Assembly (NCBI GenBank): GCA_033065855.1
Contig: JAVXUO010002389.1
Span: 248,001-312,000 of the forward strand
Direction: 5' to 3'
Source of the DNA: Escallonia rubra
Lineage: Eukaryota; Streptophyta; Magnoliopsida; Escalloniales; Escalloniaceae
Length of the DNA: 64,000 bases
Under the pieces are notes generated by a model. The model did not search any database and was not told the origin of the DNA. It was given only the letters and a program-made list of their open reading frames with translations. A program made the translations under genes and the position numbers. Below, in pieces: positions 27,335-40,381 of the stretch; position 1 is the first letter of the stretch, and each line of letters opens with the position of its first letter.

Positions 27335-29645
27335 GGCTAAATAATCTCATTTGTCATTGGGCAGATGTTGTACTACGGTTCCGTGGAGGTAGAGCTTTGA
27401 AACTTGACCTCCTTTTATCAATAACATCTACCAGAATAAGTTGATATCAATTTAAAGAATGGCAATAAGTGATATGTCCTAAGAAAGCTAAAGGTAACTG
27501 AAGTTGTAAATTCTCTAATTTAACTGTTCATAAACGTATTGTTTCACTCATGGCAGGCAAATATAAGTAAAACAGAAGTTACAAGAGCAAGAAAATTGCA
27601 GGCGGTCACTCAACAACCTTTTGATGTCACTGCATATATATACATAGATCGAATGCCCCGGAGTTTCCGGAATGTTAACGATCATTTACGTACAAACAAT
27701 ATTATCCTTACAACCCCATAAACAACTATTATTAGAGCAGCTAAACCATTAATCAAATCATAACGTCAGTAGACTATCGTACATGAAATACAAAATTTAT
27801 GTCTGAAAATTTTTCAATAACAAAATTTACCCACACAAGGGTTTTAATGATCGATACTAACTTAAATGAATTTGGTCGTTTTCCTCTAGTCCATTTTCAA
27901 TTAATCTAACGCGAGTTATTACTTGCAGAAGAGAAGTCAAAGGACAGTGAGCTTTTTGAGAGCCCTGTAAAATCAATCAAGGATTAAAAATTAAGCGATT
28001 TGAATGATTTTTCATATACAGTCAAATAACAATTTGTAAAAGGATTTTTAAATAAAACTACAACATTTCAATGTAGTCATAAGGGAAGAATATCACCTCA
28101 ATCCATCAAAAAATAAAATAAAATAAATAAATAAACAGTTCAAAATATTTTAGATAAAATAAAACAAAATGGGTAGCATTGAACATGAGCAGTTTCACTA
28201 TAGAAAAATCACCCCGGCAGTGCTCAGATACACTTTACATATGCATATGTATAACAACCGGTGTATTTAGGTACTAGTTTCAAACCAAACCAAACAGAAC
28301 ATTCTTATAACGCCAACAATACACACCATGCCTTAACTCCTCAGATTTACTAACTCGTCTCAATATTTTGAAGAAATCAAGACAATTTAAAATGTTCTAT
28401 GATGATTGAATCAAATAAACATATGAGAATTAACAATGAATTTCAAACGATAACTTTAAGGTTCAAGTTAGGGTTTCATGGGCAGTTCCATTCAATCATA
28501 AAATCAAAGTCAATGAAGTTTGTAAAACTGTTATAATAAACATTTGAATTCAGAGTGATGATGTAACACCCCGGAATTTCCCGAACGTTAGCTAATCAAT
28601 CGATCAATTCTTAATTATTCAATCATCTCAATTTCGCTAAGAAAACCCCAATGAATATCTATGCCAGAGCTTCAATAATAACTCAAATTCTCAATTAATT
28701 ATTCTTAAATGTAAAGACTAAAATTAATGTACTCAATTTAGTGAGTTACCCGCTGATTCCCTCGTAGAGGCTTAAGTAATTAAACAGAATAATTAAAATC
28801 TAAACCAACTCAATCATACGGCTCTAACCAATTCAAAAATCTACTGAAGGTTAATACCTGTAGAAGGGAACATAAAAAAGGGTGAGCTTTTAAGAGCTCA
28901 GTAAGGCCGCTCCAAATTCAGTAGAGGAATATAAACAATTTAGAGAATTCATTTGAATGGCAATATTGGAAGAGATTCAACTCAATCCCTCAAATCAGAA
29001 ATCAATAGAAACGATTTCGATTACACTGTAAACGATGCAGATGATATATTGAACACGAGTATATTTGCAAAGCCATACAAGTGATGCTCAATAATAATGA
29101 TAACTACATATGAATATGTATACTAACTAGACCATTAAGGTACTAGCGTCTCCTACATTTTTTACAAACCATCCTTATATCACCCGAAATACAGACCATC
29201 TTTATAACGCCTCAATACACTATCTCATGTCAATATATAGAATGCAATAATCGATAATACAACGAATAAATCGATGCCCGACGAGAAATAAACACTGAGC
29301 ATCGATAAAGATTTTCAATAAACGTTTAAGCACATAGCATTTAAGGGCAAATGAAGCATTCTCATAACAATTATAACATAGTCCAAATAGATTTGATAAC
29401 AAATCAGAATAAATAAAAAAAACGTATACGAAGGCTATTTGAAGAGTTTGGTTTCAGATAGCTAGAAATCCCTTACCTCAATTCTAGCTATGCGCGCTGC
29501 TAAGCAACCTCATTCAGATCCTTTGATTTAACCTATATTGGCGAACTCTTTGTTGTCAGGATTCGATTTACGTGATGATGTTATGAACTCAGTATTAATT
29601 TCCTAAACAATTCTCATCTCAACTCTCGAAATAAACTAGATAGAT
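27335..29645. repeat. 3' flank of unit 2, two diverged ~0.9 kb monomers
   Basis: No gene. Monomer A begins near 27650 (GCCCCGGAGTTTCCGGAATG) and monomer B near 28561 (CACCCCGGAATTTCCCGAACG). Each then carries, in the same order, a block around 'gcagaagagaagtcaaagga' or its variant, a GTGAGCTTTT(T)GAGAGC-type block, a (G)CAGTG block and a 'taggtactag' block before AACGCC. Identity is low but the order is clear. Identical or nearly so to 42641-45049. Unit 1 has lost the start of monomer A. Confidence 0.55.
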
Positions 29646-30540
29646 CACTACAAGAAAATAAGTCTTTAGCGACTGACTTTTAGCGACAGAGCTATTCCGT
29701 CGCTAAAAGTATCTTTTTGCTACAAAAATACATGTCGCTGAAAGTCCATCGCTACAAGTATTTTACAGACGGAACGTCCGTCGGTAAAAATATTTAGCGA
29801 TGGACTTTCAGCGATGGGTAAACACCGACAAAATTTTCATCGCTAAATAATTTTTCTAATTTTTTATTTTCGATTGGATTTTTGGCTTAGGAGAAAATAA
29901 ATTTTGGAAAATAATTAGAGACGGACATTTAGCGACGGATGTTTGTCCGTCGCTGAAAGTAATATTTTATGGATTTTTTAAGGAATATAGCGACGGGCTA
30001 AAAGTCCGTCGCTGAAAATGGATTAAAAGACTACTTTTAGCGACAAACCTTTAGCAACGGCAAGGATTTGTTGCTAAAAGTCACAGTACCCTATTATTTT
30101 TCTTTCTCTTTTCTCCCCATCGCACTTTTCCCCACGCTCTCTCTCTCTCTCTCTCTCTCTTCCTCGACCGTCCCCTCTACCTCCTCCAATGTCCCCTCCA
30201 CCGTACATCCCGACCTCTGTCCCTCCCCACCACTACGCCGGCGACAGGCCCCTGCCGCCCTCCCTCAACACCAGCCCCCATGCCGGCGACAGGCCCCTGC
30301 CACCACACCGCCTTTCCCTCTCCCCTCACATCTGGCACCCCATAGCCACCTCGCCGCCCCGCAGCTGCCCCACCACTGCCACAGCCACCCCACAATCGTG
30401 CCACCACTCCACAACCACCTCACAGTCACACCACCATCGCCACAGTTCCTCCCCCTCCGCCGCCTTTCGCCTGCCATTGCCGCTGACTTCCTTGCGCCAC
30501 TGTCGTCATCCGCCTCGCACCACCACTGCCTGAACTCAGT
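29646..30540 (+). mobile_element. CACTA (En/Spm-like) transposon end, unit 2
   Basis: CACTACAAGAAAA terminus then AGCGAC-rich subterminal repeats to about 30085, longer than in units 1 and 3 because a ~210-base block (29858-30062) is retained. The C-rich block follows to 30540. No transposase and no second terminus seen. Confidence 0.75.
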
Positions 30541-30600
30541 TTTTTTCCCGGTTAGAAATTACAATATGCTAGAAATTATTTATCGTATTGAATCTGTTGT

Positions 30601-33352
30601 TATGCACATATTTGTAAAGAGCGGAGATACAAACTTGATCAAGTCAGTGAAAAATGCATTTTCGTTGGATATAATGAAGATGAAGAAACGTAGAAACTTT
30701 CCTATGTCCTTTCATTATCCTGGACATAATGCATTAAAGGTGGAGGTTAGGAGTGAGTCCTGGTTGTGGCACAAAAGATATGGGCACTTGAATTTCCAGA
30801 GCTTGAGAAGTTTGCAACAAAAAGAAATGGTCTATATTTGGGCTGCCAAAAATTGAAATCAAAGAAGGATATTTGTGAAGGGTGTGTTCTTGGTAAACAA
30901 CACCAAGAATCATTCCCTAGAGAAAAAGCATGGATGGCTAAAGTTCCATTAGAGCTTGTTCATACAGATGTGTGTGGACCAATGAGAACACCATCACTGT
31001 CTAGAAATAGATACTTTATCATCTTTATTGATGATTATCCAAGAATGACATGGGTTTATTTCTTGAGGCAAAAATTTGAGGTATTCTCTGTGTTCAAAAA
31101 ATGGCTCAAGCTTGTTGAAAGGCAAAATGGATAGCATGTGAAAGTGTTCAGAAGTGATAGAGGTGGTGAGTACAACTCAAATGAATTTGAGAGGTTTTGT
31201 GAAGATATTAGGTTAAAGAGGCAACTTACTGTTGGGTATACTCCACAACAAAATGAAGTGGCTGAAAGGAAGAATCGAATTGTCGAAGAAATGGCAAAGT
31301 CGATGCTACATGACAGAGAATTGCCGCATGACAGAGAATTGCCTTATTCCTTTTGGGCTAAAGCAGTGTATTCAACAGTTTCCTGACAATAAAACACCAC
31401 TTGAGGCATGGAGTGACATGAAGCCATATGTGAAAGGTCTTTGGGTGTATTTGCTATGCACATATTCGTAAAGAGCGGAGATACAAACTTGATCAAGTGA
31501 GTGAAAAATGCATTTTCGTTGGATATAGTTCACAGTCAAAATGTTACAGACTTTACAGCTTGAAGAGTAGCACAGTGATCATTCGGAGAGATGTTGTATT
31601 CAATGAGAACGTTGATTGGAATTGGAAAGAAAATAAAGTGCAACAGTTACTTTCCTTTGATGAAGATTCTGAAATATAGCAGAATGATGAAAACAATTCA
31701 CAAGATTCACCAAGTTCAAAGTTCAAGTTCATCCTCATCACCAAGCTCCTTATCTACTTCATGTTCTTCACCAAGTTCAGCGTCAAGAAAGATGAGGTAT
31801 CTAGATGAAATTTATCAAAGATGTAACTTCTGTGCTTTAGAACCTGATAACTTCAAAGAAGCATTTAAAGAAGAAGCTTGGAAAAAGGCAATGGAAGATG
31901 AAATTAATTACAGTGATACAAAAGAATGAAACATAGGAGTTAGTAAGGAAACCTGAAGATACAGAAGTGATTGGAGTAAAATGGATCTACAAAACAAAGC
32001 TAAATACTGGTGGTACAATTCAAAGACACAAAGCAAATCTAGCGGCAAAAGGTTATCCTTAACAGCCCGACATTGATTTTAATGAGACTTTTGCTCTAGT
32101 TGCTAGACTTGACACCATTAGAGCACTCATTGCCATTGCAGCTCAAAAATGATAGAATTTCTATCAACTTGATATGAAATCAGCCTTTCTAAATGGTTAT
32201 TTAGATGAAGATATATATGTTGAACAGACATAATGATTTTTAAAGAATGGAGAAGAAGAAAAGGTGTACAAGTTGAAGAAAGCCTTGTATGGACCGAAAC
32301 AAGCTCTTCGAGCTTGGAATAGTAAAATTGACTCATACATCGTCGATCAAGTATTTGAAAGGATTAAAACCGAGCCTACCTTGTACATCAAAAGGCAAGG
32401 TAAGTCAGATGTTCTTATTGTTTCCTTGTATATAGATGACTTAATTGTTCTCGGAAGTGATGAGAAAATGGTTCATGAATTCAAAAGCAATTCAAATGAT
32501 GAAGAGATCTAAAATGAATAACTTGGGTTTGTTACGCTATTTCTTGGGTATTGAAATTCAGCAGAAGTATGGTGAGGCAAATTTGAAAACTTATTAGTTG
32601 TAAATCAGTTGCAACCCCCTTGGCGGGAATCAAAAACTTATTAGAAAAGATGGAAGTGGTAATGTAAAAGCTTCATTTTTTAGAAGTTTAGTTGGAAGTT
32701 TATTTTATCTTTCAGCTATAAGACCTGACATCGTATTTGCTACTAGCTTGCTGTCCAGATTTATGCATAAGCCGAGCCAAGTTCACATGGGGCAGCAAAA
32801 CGAATGTTAAGATACACTCAAGGCACTCTTGATTTTGGCATAATGTACAAGAAGAAAGAGAGTACATCTGAGTGGTTTTTGTGGTAGTGATTGGGCTGGA
32901 AGTGTTGATGACATGAGAAACACTAGTGCTATGCATTCTTAGTTGGTTCTAGCATGTTTTCTTGGGCATCAAAGAAACAAAAAATTGTGGCACAACCATC
33001 AGAAAAGGCTGAATATGTGGCAGCTACAGTGACTGCATCTCAAGCAATATGGCTAAGAAGAATTCTTGGATGCAGGGGATTAGAGCAGGTTGAAGCAACT
33101 ACTCTAATGTGTGACAAAAAACCAGCTATTGCAATGACAAAAAAACCAGTGAATCATTGTCGAACAATGCACATTGACATCAAGTATCATTTTGTGAGAG
33201 AAGATGTGGAAAATGGACAAGTGAAGTTTCAGTTTTGCAAAAGTGAAGATCAAGTTGCTGATGCTTACACCAAAGCTATTCCTGAAGAAAGGTTTGACTA
33301 TTTTAGACTGAAGATGGGTGTTCAACAACAAAACATTAAGGGACAGCGTTAA
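30601..33352 (+). mobile_element. Ty1/copia pol, unit 2, most complete copy
   Basis: Domain order: a 73-base integrase C-terminal remnant (30601-30673); GAG-pre-integrase with HHCC motif (WHKRYGHLN to CEGC, about 30690-30895, one frameshift); integrase core with HTDVCGPM, RSDRGGEY and VAERKNR supplying the D,D,E triad (30900-31386); integrase tail (31490-31680); reverse transcriptase (about 31940-32512; LDMKSAFLNG, KALYGPKQA, YIDDLI); linker; RNase H (32820-33352). Broken by a TAG at 31132-31134, several frameshifts and a duplicated HDRELP tract. No gag or 5' LTR. It is the best reference for the copia pieces in units 1 and 3. Confidence 0.88.
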
Positions 33353-34911
33353 AATTAATACTTTGTTGTACTTTTGTTATTAGTTTATGAATATTGACAC
33401 GCGTAGTGCTATCCAAAGTAGCTTCTCAAGGAAGCTAGATGAAAAAGTCTGGAACAGAGAGAAATAGAAACAGGGTCTTGTTTCTTGCCTCTTGCTGCCT
33501 CTTTCTCCTCTTTACTTCTTAGCTCATTTGACATCTATTCCAACACCCATTTGCTACTTTCAATTCATGCTGGTTTATTGAAAGAAGGGTTATGTTCAAT
33601 TTAAGATGAAACTGTCGTAGGTTTAGTCTCCATGAGGAGTTTTCCTCACTTCTTGTATTTAGAGCACGACTTTGTAATGGCATCGAAACTACTAATATAA
33701 GCGTCTCTTGTGAACAAGCAATGTCTAACAGCATGGAATATGTTTGTGCAGGGTTCTATTTTTTGTTAGGCAATGTAATTAATTTTCGAAATACCTGCAC
33801 AGAAAGCAAACAAAGGGAGCTTCCTGTAATCCTTTTATGGCATCAGAATCTGCCTGACCAACCAATTCTCTGAAAAAAAATCATCAAAGAGGATAAGACA
33901 TGTGTCATTGTTTTGGTTCTACCTATGTCGACAAATTGCATTGAGCTTTAGTGGCGAATTCTAATATTGCTGATAATTGTAAAAACAAGAAAGTTGCATG
34001 TACTTCATAATGGTTTTGTTTTTCTTATTGTAAAAACAATTGTTTTAATATTCAAAGAAATCAAGAACAAGAGTAATGATAATAAAAAATTAAGTTACAA
34101 GACTATATATGGATAGTTCTTAGGGATATCATATATTTCACCCCCTACAGATTTACCCCACTTTACAAAGCCCTTATCAAAGTTAACTAAAGGTTTTGAT
34201 GTTACTTACATCTGGTTATACCTCATTTTGGTGTTACTTCTTATCGTTAAGATGTGCATTAGACAAAGTCAATACCAATTTTAAATCAATAAGAAAGCAC
34301 TAACACTGTAGCATATATGGTAATTGCAGTGAATGCTACAAATACGATTGCAGGCCATCCCTCATCTTGTCCACCCCGGTAAGAATGCTACAAAGCAAAA
34401 TGTGGAGGTTCGAGTGGGTGCTTCAGATAGGACTTTCCTAAGCTAATAGCCAATTCATTCTAACCCCCCGATCCTACCATACGCACGCATTAACGTAGTG
34501 ACAAATGACTACTCTTTGATGGGGAAATATTTGTGGTAACTTCATCAGTATCTGCAAGAATTCTTTGGTGCAAACATCGAGTCCCTCTTCTAATGGAAAT
34601 TATGGTATGTATAGTACGACACCTACAAAGCTATGATGTTAGCAGAAGCAGAATAGTCTGAGGGCTGGAGTAGAATGCACAAAAGAGCTACCTTAACAAA
34701 AACCGAGGCTTCTTTACAAAAGAAGAGGACAAACGCGGGGGTGGGGGGGGGGGGGTAGGGCGGGTGGGGTGGGGTGTTGCAAGTAGTTCATCAAGATTTC
34801 ACTAAAAAAGAAAACATAAGAAAAGTAACTTTTCTAATATGTATGAATCGATAGTCAAAGCGAAACTCGGTGTTCTTTATATATAGTCACAAAAGTCATC
34901 AACGATCAAGT
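33353..34911. other. Downstream of copia, unit 2: possible LTR remnant and unassigned DNA
   Basis: Nearly identical to 12499-14029. Same exon-like minus-strand block (about 33869-33795). No recognised gene. Confidence 0.35.
34737..34777. repeat. G-rich tract, unit 2
   Basis: A run of 13 or more G, followed by GGG, GGG, GGGG and GGGG separated by one or two bases. It fits the G3+ four-run quadruplex pattern. Unit 1 has only 11 bases here (13883-13893) and unit 3 a plain run of 18 G. Confidence 0.85.
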
Positions 34912-35112
34912 TTATAGTAAATGTCTCCACAATATCTCAATATCTTTCTCAATGTGCACAATCAAATAATCCGTGAAAAAATCATCATCTATCTTATTTC
35001 GGAGTTGAGTTTTGATCAGCTTCATAGACGAAAATGCTTGGTCAGTAATTGCAGTAGATACCGGAAGAGTAAGGACACGCCTGACCGACCTATGGAGAAA
35101 GCTCAGATATAA
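34912..35112 (-). pseudogene. hAT transposase C-terminal fragment, unit 2
   Basis: Same as the unit 1 fragment at 14030-14230, with LTLPVSTAITDQAFSS; no difference in protein sequence noticed. Confidence 0.7.
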
Positions 35113-35239
35113 TTGAGAAAAACTGAAAATTGAGCAAGAAAATGAGAAAGACAAAGATTACGACGGCTAGTGGCACAACGAGTAAAAAACACAACAAATT
35201 AAAAACAAAATAATGTTTAAAAATTTCCGAATGTTGTGG

Positions 35240-35288
<49 letters not shown>
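35240..35288. repeat. (TA)n microsatellite, unit 2
   Basis: About 24 TA repeats with one CA interruption, same locus as 14359-14406. Confidence 0.95.
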
Positions 35289-35290
<2 letters not shown>

Positions 35291-35418
35291 TTGGTCCGTC
35301 CCTGAACAATCATTTAGAAATGAGTGGAGAATTCTACGAGACTTTTGTAGTGAAGAGTTCGATATCCAATTCACATCATATATTGATGTGGCAAGGCCAA
35401 GAAGAATATTAAAAAGAA

Positions 35419-38400
35419 TCTATATCTATATAATATATAATAAGCGAAGTCTGAGCTTATTTGCGCGACACATCATCACAGAGATATAACTTCTTTGCTT
35501 GACACGTCATAACATTATGTTTTCAATGTGAAATAGAATTATAACTATAATAAGTGTCACTAAAGGTTTAAAATATTATCTTGGATAGGATCCTTATTTC
35601 TTGATAAGTTAATTTCCATATTACCAAACCTTATATAATTGAAAAACTAACTCTAAATGTTTTAAAACTCTAACTGATTGAGGAACTAACTTATAAGGAC
35701 CTAATTTTGACTATTGTATCCATAAAACCATTCTTTAATATGAATATAAAAATTCATATATCATAAAAAACGAAAATATAAAAATTCATATAACTTAAAA
35801 ATGAAAATAACATATTTACTAGATTTAGAAGAGAAAAAAAAATAATGCTCCTATTGAGAATATTATCGTGGATGGGGTTCTTATTTCCTGCTAAGTTAAT
35901 TTCTATATTACTAAACCTTATATAATTGAAAAGCTAACTCTAAACGTTCTAAAACTCTAACTAATTGACGAACTAACTTATAAGAACTTAATTTTGACTA
36001 TTGTATCCGTAAAATCACTCCTTAATATGAATATAAAAATTCATATATCTTATAAACGAAAATAACATACACACTAGATTTAGAAGAGAAAAAAAAATAA
36101 TGCTACAATTGAGAATATTATGTTGGATGTGGTTCTTATTTCTTACTAAGTCAATTCATATATTACTAAACCTTATATAATTGAAAAACTAACTCTAAAC
36201 GTTCTAAAACTCTAACTGATCGATGGACTAACTTATAAGAACTTAATTTTGACTGTTGTATCCATAAAATCACTCTTTAATATAAATATAAAAATTCATA
36301 TATCTTTAAAACAAAAATAACATACTAGATTTAGAAGAGAAAAAAAAATGCTGCAATTGAGAATATTATCTTGGATGTAGTTCTTATTTCTTGATAAGTT
36401 AATTTCTATAATACCAAACCTTATATAATTGAAAAACTAACTCTAAACGTTTTAAAACTCTAACTTATTGACGAACTAACTTATAAGGACTTAATTTTTA
36501 CTATTGTATCCATAAAACCACTCTTTAATATGAATATAAAAATTCATATATCTTAAAAACGAAAATATAAAAATTCATGTATCTTAAAAACGAAAATATA
36601 AAAATTCATATATCTTAAAAACAAAAATAACATATATACTAGATTTAGAAGAGAAAAAAAAATAATGCTACAATTGAGAATATTATCTTGGATAGGGTTC
36701 TTATTTCTTGCTAAGTTAATCTTTATATTACTAAACCTTATAAAATTGAAAAACTAACTCTAAACGTTCTAAAACTCTAACTGATTGATGAACTAACTTA
36801 TACACCGTAAAAACTTAATTTTGACTATTGTATCCATAAAATCACTTTTTAATATGAATATAAAAATTCACATATCTTAAAAACAAAAATAACATACTAG
36901 ATTTAGAAGGAAAAAAAATTAATGCTACAATTGAGAATATTATCTTGGATAAGGTTCTTATTTCTTGATAAGTTATTTTCTATATTACTAAACCTTATAT
37001 AATTGAAAAACTAACTCTAAACATTCTAAAACTCCAACTGATTGATGAACTAATTTATAAGGACTTAATTTTGACTATTGTATCCATAAAATCACTCTTT
37101 AATATGAATATAAAATTTCATATATGTTAAAAACGAAAATAACACACTAGATTTAGAAGAGAAAAAAATAATAACGCTACAATCGAGAATATTATCTTGA
37201 ATGGGGTTCTTATTTCTTGATAAGTTAATTTCTATATTACTAAACCTTATATAATTGAAAAACTAATTTTAAACTTTCTAAAACTATAACTGTGATGAAC
37301 GAGCTTATTAGGACTTAATTTTGACTATTGTATCATTTAAACCACTCTCTATTATGAATATAAAAATTCATATATCTTAAAAATGAAAATAATATACTAT
37401 ATTTAGAAGAGAGAAAAAAAGATGCTACAATTGAGAATATTATCATGGATGGGGTTCTTATTTCTCGGTGGGATTCTTATTTCTTGATAAGTTAATTTTC
37501 ATATTACTAAACCTTATATAATTCAAAAACTAACTCTAAACGTTCTAAAACTCTAAGTGATTGATGAATTAAGTTATTAGACTTAATTTTGACTATTATA
37601 TCCTTAAAGCCACTCTCTAATATGAATATAAAAAATCATATATCTTAAAAATGAAAGTAACATACTAGATTTAGAAGAAAAAAAAATGATGCTACAATTG
37701 AGAATATTATCTTGGATGGGGTTCTTATTTGTTGATAAGTTAATTTTCATATTATTAAGCCTTGTATAATTGAAAAACTAATTTTAAATGTTTTAAATAT
37801 CTAATTTATTGATGAACTAACTTATTAGGACAAAATTTTAACTATTATATCTATAAAATCACTCTCTATTATGAATATAAAAATCCATGTACCTTAAAAA
37901 CGAAAATAACATACTAGGTTTATAAGAGGGAAACAATTATGCTACAATTGAGGATATTATCTTGGATGGGGTTCTTATTTCTTGATAAGGTAATTTAAAT
38001 ATTACTAAACCTTATATAATTGAAAAACTAATTCTAAACGTTTTAAATATCTAACTTATTGATGAACTAAGTTAGTACGACTTAATTTTTACTATTGTAT
38101 CCTTAAAACTACTCTATAATATCAATATAAAAATTCATATATCTTAAAAATGAAAATAACATACTAGATTTAGAAGAGAGAAAAAGTGATACTACAATTA
38201 AGATTAAAACAATAAAAATAATGTAATAATTGTTATTTTTTTAAGTTATAAAATTTTCTCACCGTAATCGATGTAATTATTTGTTAATTTAGTATAGCAA
38301 CTTTTAGAATCCTTTTGATAAAATATCAAAATTGACGTTATTTTCTCGACGGAACCATGCAAACAAAAAATGACTACAATTATTATTCATTAAAATTGTA

Positions 38401-40381
38401 GTAATGATAATGCTTATTCATAAATCTAATAGTTGAAAAAGAGTTTAAGCTATATACTAAATATGTCAATGAATCTAAAGGTATGCAAATATAATTTTGA
38501 TTGTGATCCCTATTTTTAAGTTTATTTAATTTTGCAGGAACTATAGAGCTATATGAGGAAGCCTTATATTTAATGTGAAAACTAATTCTAAAACCCTAAT
38601 TATACGAATATTTATTTTGACTATCGTGTTCTAAAAACTAACTCTTTCATGCAAAGAAAAAAAAACCACGTATCTAAAAATTATAACTTATGGATATTTA
38701 GAAGAAAACAATCATGTTACAATTAATTTAAGTTTATTGTAAGTAATAAATGCATGTTTATTTATGCATAACATAATCATTGCAAAAATTATTTACATAA
38801 TATATAAAATCAATAATTAAATTACAGGATAATTTTTTTGCTTTGATAAGGTTGACGATCAACAAAGTGGTTATGTAAGCATTTATGAGATTTTTAAAAG
38901 AAATAACATATGTATTAGAAAAGAAAAGTTACGATCAAATTAAATAATTTTTAGTTACTAGATTATTTAAGAATATTTAAAATGTTTTAGTTACTAGATT
39001 TGAGAAATAACATATGTATTAGTAAAGAAAAGGTGCAAAAATATGATGTGACTATTGTATTTTTAAAACCACTTTGTAATAAGAATGTATAATTTCATAC
39101 ATCTAAAAAATAAAAATAATATTATCCTAGATGGGTCCTTATTTCTGGATAAGTTAATTTGCATATCAGTAAGCCTTATAACTGAAAAACTAATTCGAAA
39201 CATGTAAAACTCTAACTAATTAATAAACTAACTTATTATGACTTAATTTTAATTATTGTACTCTTAAAAACACTTTCTAATATGACTATGAAAATTCGTA
39301 TATCAAAAAAATAAAAATAACATATTAGATTTAAAAGAGGGAAAAAATGATGTTAAATTAATAAAAATAATGTAACAATTGATTCATATTTATTTTATTT
39401 TAATATGTGCTTACCGTATTGATGTAAAGATTTATCAAATATAATATACAGATTTTAGAATCCATTTGGTAAAATAAAAAATTGAACATCTTTTTTTGGG
39501 TGGGACCACACGACCAACAAACTACTGTCTAATTATTATTAATTAAAATTATAATAATGATAAAGCTTATACATAAATCTGATATTTGAAAAGGATTTAA
39601 GGTTATATACTAAATATGTTAGATCTAAAGGTATACAAATATTATTTTGGATGTGAATCATATTTTTAAGTTTATTTAGTTTTGCAGGAACTATATGAGG
39701 GCTATATTAGAAAGGCTTATATAATTTGAGAACTAATTCCAAAAAAATATATACTAATTTATTAAGATTTAATTTTGACTATATTGTGTCCTTAAAACTA
39801 ACTCTCTCATGCGCTGATATAAAATCATGTATCTAGAAAACAAAAATCACATATGAGATTTAGAAGAAAAAAAACATGTTACAGTTAATTTAAGTTTATT
39901 ATAATGTAATAAATGTATGTATATTTACACTTAACATAATCATTGCAAAAAATATTAATGTAATATATAAGATCAATAGTACTATTATACGACAATTTTT
40001 TTGCTTTAATAACACCGCACAATAATCAAAGAGGCTACATCGCATATATGAGATTTTGAAAAACAATCACGTATTTATTAGAAAAAAGGTACAATTAAAT
40101 CAAATAATTCTTAATTACTATATATGAGAATATTTAAGACCTTTAGAATGTAAAAATATATCTATGTAATTATACAAAACAAACGATTAACCTGTTCGTT
40201 TTTGCATAGGGCCTTACGATCAATGAAAGTACTTTTTTTATTTATACTTAATTATATTTTTATGCAAAAAAAACTTAATGGATATAAAAACTATAACTTG
40301 GCGACAAGTTGTTAAAGATGCAGAAAAGAATTCAAACACTTCAAAACAAGGACACATCATCTTCGTCAATTTAATTTTATC
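35419..40381 (+). mobile_element. Helitron H3 at unit 2/3 junction, 3' end lost in patchwork
   Basis: Begins TCTATATC after AAAAAGAA, the same site as H2. Almost identical to H2 to 40381 (equivalent of 19499); by eye I found only a few substitutions, such as those near 36072, 37610 and 38372. The ~250 bp minisatellite occupies about 35565-38205. The last ~600 bases, including CTAG, cannot be read because the following sequence is a hybrid. Confidence 0.85.

Noticed and set aside
30068..30856. 262-residue open frame with a Pro/Ser-rich half and a copia zinc-finger half
   Set aside because: It is a chance in-frame join of the CACTA C-rich block with copia GAG-pre-integrase; units 1 and 3 break the frame, and there is no promoter or family match for the first half.
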